The notes beneath the pieces are model-generated. The model saw nothing but the letters and a program-made list of their open reading frames with translations. It did no database searches and had not been told where the DNA came from. A DNA stretch of 64,000 nucleotides from Schistocerca nitens (taxonomy: Eukaryota > Arthropoda > Insecta > Orthoptera > Acrididae). Location: contig NC_064615.1 of NCBI RefSeq assembly GCF_023898315.1, forward strand, positions 1,185,893,413 to 1,185,957,412. The letters are read 5' to 3'. Within the stretch, counting starts at the first letter, position 1. Each line of letters begins with the position of its first letter. Shown here piece by piece: positions 57,029-64,000 of this stretch. Both the position numbers and the translations under genes were made by a program.

Positions 57029-57310
57029 GTGGCTGCCCATCCACAGATGCACCTTGGAATATGCAACCAGTGAATGTCAGGTATTTTTTTTTTGGGGGGG
57101 GGCGGGTCACCGATCATCAAACGTTCAAGAGCCGCATCCACAACGCCACACACACAAGCAATCTTTTCCGACAGCTGAGGCGCCATCTGTGCGACGTTGT
57201 GGACGCGGGTCTCGATCTCTCGATGATCAGCGATCCAGAAAAATTCAAACCTGACATCCTCTGGTTGCATACTTCAAGGCGCATCTGTGATGCGGCTGGC
57301 AATCGCCAAA
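57029..57310. mobile_element. Foldback/MITE-like element, ~280 bases
   Basis: Arms pair across the centre (about 57165): ATGCAACCAGTGAATGTCAG with CTGACATCCTCTGGTTGCAT, GATCATCAAACG with a complement in CTCGATGATCAGC, and GCATCCACAACGCC with GGCG/GACGTTGTGGACGCG. Because both arms share a frame, both strands give similar peptides (MQPVNVRY on plus, MQPEDVRF on minus). No real coding capacity; a T/G tract near 57082-57105 disrupts the left arm. Confidence 0.6.
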
Positions 57311-57580
57311 TCGATTGCGCATTGAAGAAATTAAAAAAAAAAAAAATCATAGTCGCAGCCGAGACTAATTTATTTATAGTCGCACACCTAAACCAGAATT
57401 AACCTCTGTGTATTTGTTAGTAGTTTTTCTGTAATTTTGGAACTGCCTCTTGCGATACCGATCTGGGTATAAAGATCACGTAAAGACAATGTATTGTGTC
57501 AATTGTAAACATTAATACGTCCGTAATTTTATTTGTGCGAGGCAGTGCAGTGGGAAGAACTATCTAATTAAAAATACATG
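57311..57580. other. Unassigned DNA
   Basis: Contains a poly-A tract near 57332-57346. No gene. Confidence 0.4.
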
Positions 57581-57589
57581 ATGTGGCTT

Positions 57590-57787
57590 GCCGGCCGCGG
57601 TGGCCGAGCGGTTCTAGGAGCTTCAGTTCGCAACCGCGCGACTACTACGGTCGCAGGTTCGAATCCTGCCTCGGGCATGGGTGTGTGTGATCTTCTTAGG
57701 TTAGTTAGGTTTAAGTAGTTCTAAGTTCCAGGGGACTGATGACCTCAGATGTTGAGTCCCATAGTGCTCAGAACCATTTGAACCATA
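57590..57787 (+). mobile_element. tRNA-derived SINE, main family, copy 5
   Basis: A box TGGCCGAGCGG (57601-57611), B box GGTTCGAATCC (57656-57666), body and GAACCATTTGAACCATA tail. The 9-base ATGTGGCTT flanks it (57581-57589 and 57788-57796). Best-preserved head of the family in the window. Confidence 0.9.
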
Positions 57788-57914
57788 ATGTGGCTTATTT
57801 TTACAGCTATGTCAATGTGGCTGCGTCTGAATAAGCACAACTTGGCACGCATTTCAACCTAAGTGTTTTCAACAGAAAACAAAGCAGGTCTCGCCCCGTG
57901 GAAAGTAATTTACT

Positions 57915-58640
57915 GTGAGGCAGCGGTTAGGCATTAACTTTCACCACATCCATTATACCGTCGAGATTACGACAAGTGCCGAGATATCGAAGAGAGTGCA
58001 AGACCTGCAGACCCAACGTAGCTTGGAAATATCCTTGCGAAAATGCTGGCGTGCCTTTGTATTGTCGGCTGCAGTCAGACAAGGGACGTCTGAAAACAAG
58101 TTACTCCAGAACGGTTTCACAAGAAGTCAAGGCCAAGCCGACGACGTTAACGATGCTGTGCGTACTTTCGTTAGGATTCTGATGAAATGCTGTCGTCGTG
58201 GTCGTCTCGAGTCAGAGAGCTCGTCTGCCTTGGACCCACATACCCAGCTGCAGCGTTGCCCCCCAGGTACAAGGTGGCCCGCACACTTCCCTCCGTCACC
58301 GCATCGACCCGTCTTTGATCTCTTTGGACGTGCCCTGGCAATCCATCTCTTCTTTCAGTCAAACTCTGCTGCAAAGCTTTTTTTTATCTCCAGTTCGATT
58401 CGTTACCTCCTCATTGGTTATCTGATCTGCCTATCTAATCTACGTATCATAAACCCGTTCTCTTCGCGTTTCGCTCCTTATCGAGCCCGCACGACTTCAT
58501 ATAGCGTTGCGCTCGGGACAATTAATTACAGAAAAAACTCAGTAAGATTCAAATTTACAACAGTTTTGGATTATTTCGAAGGTGCATGGAGAAACATAGA
58601 CAAATTAAGAACTGAAATACGCATTATTGCTGTTCCATAG
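57915..58640 (+). CDS. Unrecognised open frame, 241 codons
   Basis: Starts MRQRLGINFHHIHY. A weakly hydrophobic stretch, FFISSSIRYLLIGYLICLS, lies around residues 155-175, which might look like a membrane span. There is no known domain and no splice-bounded structure. Long chance frames of this size are expected occasionally in 64 kb. Listed because it has no transposon explanation. Confidence 0.15.
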   Translation: MRQRLGINFHHIHYTVEITTSAEISKRVQDLQTQRSLEISLRKCWRAFVLSAAVRQGTSENKLLQNGFTRSQGQADDVNDAVRTFVRILMKCCRRGRLESESSSALDPHTQLQRCPPGTRWPAHFPPSPHRPVFDLFGRALAIHLFFQSNSAAKLFFISSSIRYLLIGYLICLSNLRIINPFSSRFAPYRARTTSYSVALGTINYRKNSVRFKFTTVLDYFEGAWRNIDKLRTEIRIIAVP

Positions 58641-58804
58641 TAATATCTAATTTATACGCCGTTCTAAACCGGCTTTCTACGTGACATTCAGACAACTTAA
58701 TACTGAATGTATACTCACCACATGGTTGTACGGAGGTTATTTTTTCGAAGATGAATTTAAATTTTATATTCGACGTTATCAAATGTCTCTTTTTCAGAAA
58801 TCCT

Positions 58805-58990
58805 TTTCTCGCTCTTGCACCTACGCGTAGATCTGTACTCTGCAAGGCGAATTACGGTGTGTGGCAGAAGGTACTCCACGTGCTACACTATCCTTCCGGC
58901 CCTTTCCTTGTCGAGTCGCGAATGGTTACCGCAAAAATGTCTCTTGGTAAGCTTCCGTGTTAACTCTAATCTCTTTCCTTCGGTTCTCTT
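58805..58990 (-). pseudogene. Non-LTR retrotransposon 3' end fragment, minus strand
   Basis: On the minus strand: GGTAAGC-poor 3' UTR words TTCGCGACTCGACAAGGAAA, GTACCTTCTGCCACACACCG, TTGCAGAGTACAGATCTACG. The TTGCAGAGTAC...GTAGAT end is the same terminal motif seen at 16600, 33890 and 42360. Non-coding, 5'-truncated. Confidence 0.55.
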
Positions 58991-58999
58991 TTCGTGGGG

Positions 59000-59541
59000 C
59001 ACTCCCGGACGGCGTTTGTGGAGACGACCATCGACTACAGACCTAGTACAGCAACAATGTGGTTCAGCCGACGAGCCGGCTCGTTTCCGTCGACGGACGA
59101 TCGAATCCCGATGGTCCTGTGTCCACTGCAGTCGTAGTACACGATGTCGTCAGGTCAACACGTAGGGCTGGTCTGCTGCGGACCTCCGTGTTCGACAACG
59201 TGCGACGAACGGTGAGCTCCGAGACACTCGTGCGTGCACCAGCATTGTGCTCTTTCGGCAGAGATGGCACAGATGAGCATCTGTACCACGTTGCATAGCA
59301 GAACACAACTATTCAGCGCCCAGTGGTAGTTTCACTGTCCTCCTACCTCTTTCCGTAGACCCTCACGCCAGCAGCACTCGAACATTGGACCAGCTCGACG
59401 TACTGGTTCACAGGCTCTTCTCCTTGTCAGAGTCGCCTGCCTCAGTGTGCAGCCCCTGTCTCAGCCAGGTGTCTGCTCCGCTTACACGGCGTCACGTCAC
59501 GTGGCCGCAACGCGGTGGGCAGTGGTCATAATGTTTTGGCT
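59000..59541 (-). pseudogene. Tc1-like transposon remnant, second family
   Basis: The minus strand begins AGCCAAAACATTATGACCAC (59541 downward), matching from memory the terminal repeat of another locust Tc1-like family. It continues with GACGCCGTGTAAGCGGAGCA, GAGCTGGTCCAATGTTCGAG and CTACGGAAAGAGGTAGGAGG, and later frames give RHRVLRLQWTQDHRD, the linker before the first catalytic Asp. The catalytic half and other terminal repeat are missing. Confidence 0.55.
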
Positions 59542-59964
59542 TGCCGGTGTGTGTTCTGCGAGATCCCGCTCGGTTTTACACAGAAAGAAAGAAGCGGGAT
59601 TACCTCAGCCGTTTTAGAGGTAACGAGGCTAAAAGGAGCCGAGAGAGAGAGAGAGCTGTGGACAAAGAAGTGGATAATGCGACGAAACAAATTCACCCAA
59701 ATTCTGTTACTTAACCAGCTGAGACCGATGATTTTCACGATTATCTAAGAATGGATGAATCATTCTTAACGAGAAAGAATACAGTCAAGAGGGAGGTAAC
59801 TGTTCACTAAAATGATTCTAGAAGCCTGCAACATGAATTGTAGTTGAATGACGAAATACAGCATGGTAAAACAAAAAATGTCCACGAAAACGTTATCTCT
59901 ACATAAAGAAGGCAGTGTATCAGCTGGTCGTCTCGCTCACTGACTCATCATACACAGAAACCAG
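59542..59964. other. Unassigned DNA
   Basis: A short (GA)n run at 59641-59652. No gene. Confidence 0.4.
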
Positions 59965-61340
59965 GAATTTGAAGAGGGTGTGGACCTCATACTGTAAGCG
60001 TCGTTTAAGAAGTGATTTTTCGGCATTCCAGCTCTAAGGAGATCAAATAAGGGATTAAATGTTTTTTGAAAATATGTTGCTATTAAGACAATTTTCAAGC
60101 CAGACCTACGAAAAATTGTATTTGGTTTCTCGGTCAGAAATAAAGAAATCCGCGTTTCTCGATTTTTTGGAAATTGAACACTATGAGGGTGAAATATTGA
60201 TTCAAAACTTTTAAAAAATAGTTATTAAAGAGCTACTAAGATATTTTAAAGCGACATCTATGAAAGTTGGCATTTCACTTCTCGATTACAAATAAAAAAT
60301 TATGTTTCAGTGTTTTAGGAAATTAAACCATTAACCTTAAGGGGTGAAAGCGAAGATGGTATATTTCATGGAAGGTTTCATTGTCAACGCATTTCCGAAG
60401 TCAAATCCATGAAAATTTGCCACTGACTTCTCGCTTAGAAATAAAACATACATGTGTCACTCTTTGAAAATTCAACCCCTATGTGGGTGAAACAGGGGAT
60501 GAAATTCTTTGTGGAAATATTTCATTATGCAAGCATTTTTGGAGCTACATCTATGAAAATTTGTAGTTTTCTTCTCTGTTAGAAATAAAAACAATACAAA
60601 TGTCACTATTTTTGGAAATTCAACTGTTTTATGAAAATATTTCACTGTGAAAGCATTTTTAAAGCTAAATGTATGAAAATTGGTTTCGGTTTCGCGGTTG
60701 GAAATGAAAGACATACGTGTTTCACTGTTTTCGGAAATTCAGTCCATCAACGGGATGGAACCGGGCCCGGCTCGTTCACTGTCTCATTACCGCCCAACAA
60801 AACCGCTGAGGGCGGAAACTTTTAGTTTGGAGAGCGTGTGGATCCTATACTGTAGATATCGTTTCAAAGGGGATTGTTCGACATTTCATTCCTAAGGGGG
60901 ATAAAATAGGGGATCAAAGTCTTTTTGAAAGAATGTCACTATTTAGGCAATTTTTGAAGATAGAACTACGAAAACTGGCATTTGGTTTTTCAGTCAGAAA
61001 TAAAAAAATACGTGTATCAGCACTTTTGAAAATTCAACCACTAAGGGGATAAAATAGCAGGTGAAAGTTGTTGGGATATAAATCACTATTAAAGAACTAC
61101 TAAAGCATTTTAAAGCTAAAACTGGTATTTCCCTTCTCACTTAGAAATAAAAAATACATGTTTCAGTCTTTGTAGAAATTAAGCCCCTTTGGGGAGTCAA
61201 ATAAGGGGCGAACATTTTTATGAAATTATTTCATTATGAAAACATTTTCAAAGCTAACTCTATGAAAATTTTTATTTGGTTCCTCTGTTAGAAATTTAAA
61301 AATACGTGTTTCATTGTTTCTTGAAATTCTATGTATTAGG
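59965..61340 (+). repeat. Degenerate tandem array, ~150-base units in an ~853-base higher-order repeat
   Basis: The word (T)TAGAAATAAAAA.TACGTGTTTCA.TGTTT recurs near 60138, 60289, 60440, 60580, 60702, 60994, 61142 and 61290, with spacings of mostly 140-151 bases. Between these lie CTATGAAAATTGG, AAGCATTTTTAAAGCTA and AGGGG.TGAAAT words in constant order. A distinct leader, GTGTGGACCTCATACTGTA at about 59978 and GTGTGGATCCTATACTGTA at about 60832, shows that a block of several units was itself duplicated. Units differ by many substitutions, so this array is old, unlike the 313-base satellite. Confidence 0.7.
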
Positions 61341-61739
61341 GGATGTTCCTATGGAGATGCCAGCACACAGCACAAGAACGCAAAAACCTTCGATTCCAGC
61401 TACCAGAACTGATCAGAAGTACATTACGTAAAGGCTAGTCTTCTATGGCCTTAATTAGTGTGGAAAGTATAGAAGGTGTTGCAATCTGCGAACCACATAA
61501 AAACTTTATTAAAGAAAAAGAAAACAAAAAACCCTTTGCTGACCATACAGACTGCGGTAGCGAAGCAATGCGTGTTAAACCAGTATATGATACATGTGGA
61601 ACTATGGTTCACTATACAAACACATGGTGTTACGCAGATTAAAATCTGTTAAATCAAACGTCGTTTCGAAACTCAAAGATAGCAACAGCCGGATTGATGA
61701 TACTGACGAACGACTCATGCAATAGAAAGGACACCGTAA
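61341..61739. other. Leader region of the RTE element or unassigned
   Basis: A 65-codon frame (61445-61642) has no known motif. The position just before the endonuclease suggests it is 5' sequence of the RTE copy, but I cannot prove where the element begins. Confidence 0.35.
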
Positions 61740-62469
61740 ACGGAAAAATGATATATACTTTGCTACTTGCAATGTAAGAACTTTGAACACACCAGCAGCA
61801 CTACACGGACTCAAACAAGAGATGGAGAAATATCGTGTAGGAGTAGCAGCAATTCAAGAGGTCAGATGGAAAGAAGATGGTATCATAAGAAGTGGCAACT
61901 ACACAATGATGTGTAGTGGAGGAGACAGTGGTATAGTACATGGTACTGGCTTTCTTGTAGACAATAAGTGTAAAGTAGCAGTCATAAATTTTAACTCTAT
62001 AAATGAAAGGATGTGTACTTTGAGAATGAAGGCCTGTTCTTTAACATCACTCTAGTATGTGTGTATGCACCCACAGAAGACGATGAGGATCAAGTGGAGG
62101 AATTAGAAGGCATACCAAGGAATGACATAAAGATAGTGATGGGTGACTTCAGTGCACAAATGGGAAAAGAAGAAGCCTTTAGAGAAACAGTAGGAAGTAA
62201 AAGCCTGCATGAGGTATAGAATAAAAATGGACAAAGGCTTGTAGACTCTGCCATGGACAATGCAATGGTAGTGAAGAGTACATGGTTCCAGAGAAAGAAC
62301 ATAAGGAAAGTGACATGGCGCTCGCCAGATGGCACTACTTTTAATCAAACTGACCATGTAGTAATCGACTGGGGACAAGCGTCTGACATCCTTGAAGTTG
62401 ATAGCTGCAGCGGGCCTGACTGCAACTCGGGTCATTACATGGCGAGAGTGAAATACAGACAACGCACAG
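61740..62469 (+). pseudogene. RTE-clade retrotransposon, apurinic-type endonuclease domain
   Basis: FATCNVRTLNTPAALHGLKQ and VAAIQEVRWKEDG (61755-61880) are the first endonuclease blocks, with the catalytic Glu in QEVRW. After a frameshift near 62030 come VCVYAPTEDDEDQ and IVMGDFSAQMGKEE (GDF.A block, about 62130-62170). A TAG at 62217-62219 interrupts; then NGQRLVDSAMDNAMVVKSTW and TWRSPDGTTFNQTDHVVID carry the final DH block. The order and wording match the RTE/BovB type endonuclease seen in 'craniofacial development protein 2-like' annotations. One frameshift and one stop make it inactive. Confidence 0.82.
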
Positions 62470-62482
62470 CCGTCTATGGATT

Positions 62483-62675
62483 GGTTCAAATGGCTCTGAG
62501 CACTATGGGATTCAACTGCTGTGGTCATAAGTCCCCTAGAACTTAGAACTACTTAAACCTAACTAACCTAAGGACATCACACACATCCATGCCCGAGGCA
62601 GGATTCGAACCTGCGACCGTAGCAGTCGCACGGTTCCGGACTGCGCGCCTAGAACCGCGAGACCACCGCGGCCGG
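62483..62675 (-). mobile_element. tRNA-derived SINE, main family, copy 6 (nested in RTE)
   Basis: Minus-strand copy with B box GGATTCGAACC (62601-62611) and end CCGCGGCCGGCC. The 13-base CCGTCTATGGATT flanks it (62470-62482 and 62676-62688), and the RTE coding frame resumes directly after it, so it inserted into a standing RTE copy. Confidence 0.92.
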
Positions 62676-62688
62676 CCGTCTATGGATT

Positions 62689-64000
62689 CAGAGGGAAGAA
62701 AAAAGCTCCGGGAAGATACAATGATTCCAAATTGAAAGAGAAGGGAGTATCCGAAAAGTATGAAACAGAACTGCAGAAGAAGATTGAGACTAAACAAAGC
62801 CAAGCTCTAGAAAGCATCGAAGGGAAATGGAGTATAATTAAAGAGGCTCAACAAGAAACTGCAGAAGAAGTTTTAGGTTTAGAAGAAAGGGTGAAAATGG
62901 CAGGACGATACGTTGAAGACTGTAAAAAGCCAGTGGAAGAGAAAAATGAGGCAAGGAAGAAAATGATAAACAGGACAACAAGATCTAATACAGAAGAATT
63001 CAGGAAGACAAGGAAAGAAGCAGATAGGATTTGCAGAAGAAAGAAACGAAAATTAGAGATGGATTACGGAGCTAGAAGAAGAGTATAAGGATCAAGAAGC
63101 AAGAAAATTCTACAAGAGAGTTCAGGAACTGAAGAAATGCTTCCAACCGCGTACGGTATTCTGCAGAGATAAAGAAGGATATTTTATATGAGGAGAAGAA
63201 CGGGTTCTAGACCGATGGGCCGAATATTTGAGTGAGCTGCTGAATGTCACTACAGAAAGAGAAGTTCTGAAAGAAAATTAAACAGAGGGTAACAAACCGT
63301 GGCAGAATGTTAGTCAGGATGAAAGACCTGTACCTATACCAACAACATAGGAAGTTTGGAAGGCAATTAAAAACCTAAGGAATAATAAGGCTCCAGGTAA
63401 CGACAACATTTTAGCAGAGATGATCAAGGATGGAGGTGAACATCTAACATGATTGGTACATTAGCTGATAGTGGAAATATGGGAAAAGGAAGAGATGCCA
63501 GACCAGTGGAACATGGCCATTATATGCCCGATTCATAAGAAGAAGGACATAGCAAACTGTGAAAATTACAGCGGTATTGCTTTAGTCAGCGTGATGTAAA
63601 AAGTATTAGCCAAAGTTATTGCTAGGAGACTTGCACCAATTACAGAAGAAAGACTCGGGGACTACCAGTGCGGTTTTCGACGGGGCAGATCAACTACTGA
63701 CCAGATCTTCATTATAAGCCAAATAAGGGAAAAGTGTTATGAATATAATGTAGATGTACACCAGCTTTTTGGAGACTTCAAACAGGCCTACGATAGTGTT
63801 AAAAGGAAAAAGCTATATGACACCTTAATGGAGATGGAATTCCCAAGAAAACTTATCAGACTGGTACAAATGACCCTCACCTGCACAAAATGCCAGGTAA
63901 AAGGAGAAGGAAAAGTTTCTAAAGAATTTGAGGTCAATGAAGGGTTAAGACAGGGTGATGTGTTATGCACGCTACTCTTCAAAATAGTGTTGGAGAGAGT
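62689..64000 (+). pseudogene. RTE-clade retrotransposon, linker and reverse transcriptase (runs off window)
   Basis: 62732-63088 is a charged, lysine- and glutamate-rich linker frame (EEVLGLEERVKMAGRYVEDC). From about 63290 the frame gives VPIPTT, stop, EVWKAIKNLRNNKAPGNDNI, EMPDQWNMAIICPIHKKKD, then NYSGIALVSVM, GDYQCGFRRGRSTTDQIFII, LFGDFKQAYDSVKRKKLYD and EVNEGLRQGDVLCTLLFKIV at the window end. These are RT blocks 1-4 of an RTE element; the YADD block would be just beyond 64000. Internal stops (for example near 63280, 63349, 63450, 63597) show it is dead. GDFKQAYDSV has the first catalytic Asp. Confidence 0.85.

Noticed and set aside
62549..62803. 84-codon minus-strand frame ending in VAGSNPASGMDVCDVLRLV
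   Set aside because: The same peptide recurs at 16096-16347 and (in variant form) at 30880-31167; it is simply translation of the main SINE.
1..64000. Prokaryotic operon, phage or plasmid content
   Set aside because: No long adjacent genes, no ribosome binding sites; all recognisable coding segments are eukaryotic transposable elements.

Overview
This is eukaryotic, non-coding, repeat-dominated DNA. I infer an orthopteran insect, most likely a locust or grasshopper of the Schistocerca type. The inference rests on six copies of one tRNA-derived SINE (B box GGTTCGAATCC followed by GCCTCGGGCATGGATGTG) that I know from that genus, together with the mixture of Penelope, CR1-like, RTE, Tc1 and hAT remnants. 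There is no operon, ribosome binding site or other bacterial signature, and no complete host gene. The only plausible piece of a host gene is one 101-base, GC-rich, membrane-helix-coding exon candidate at 15029-15129 on the minus strand.

Layout. 1-1700: two decayed non-LTR retrotransposon remnants. 2243-4225: a head-to-head double Penelope insertion bounded by a 14-base target duplication; one arm keeps a 413-codon reverse transcriptase plus GIY-YIG reading frame. 5066-5365: a 300-base foldback element. 6995-13690: AT-rich intergenic DNA with a repeat family carrying TGACGTCA and TTTTGGCGGGAA motifs. 14533-16617: SINEs, Penelope ends, the exon candidate and a retrotransposon 3' end. 16948-30406: the dominant feature, a satellite of exactly 43 head-to-tail 313-base units with no differences that I could see. 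30407-36143: a SINE, CR1-like fragments, a 301-base tandem tRNA-like element inserted in one of them, and a longer CR1-like copy with an SGNH esterase ORF1. 36739-38194: a Tc1 transposon with terminal repeats. 38870-42385: more non-LTR pieces. 45275-50410: an inverted repeat pair enclosing a 1.46 kb element with ~370-base inverted arms that carry tRNA-like boxes. 52810-54786: hAT and Gypsy remnants. 55055-56650: a second Tc1-type element (D-to-E spacing of 36) with two SINEs nested in it. 57029-61340: a foldback, a SINE, retrotransposon and Tc1 remnants, and a degenerate higher-order tandem repeat. 61430-64000: an RTE retrotransposon, interrupted by a SINE and running off the window.

The genes here do not form a pathway. 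They are parasites layered on each other. The order can be read from nesting: SINEs sit inside Penelope, Tc1 and RTE copies, and a tandem tRNA-like element sits inside a CR1-like copy. Almost every coding region is broken by stops or frameshifts; the Penelope frame is the best preserved. Precise target-site duplications could be read for nine insertions, which fixes element boundaries to within a few bases.
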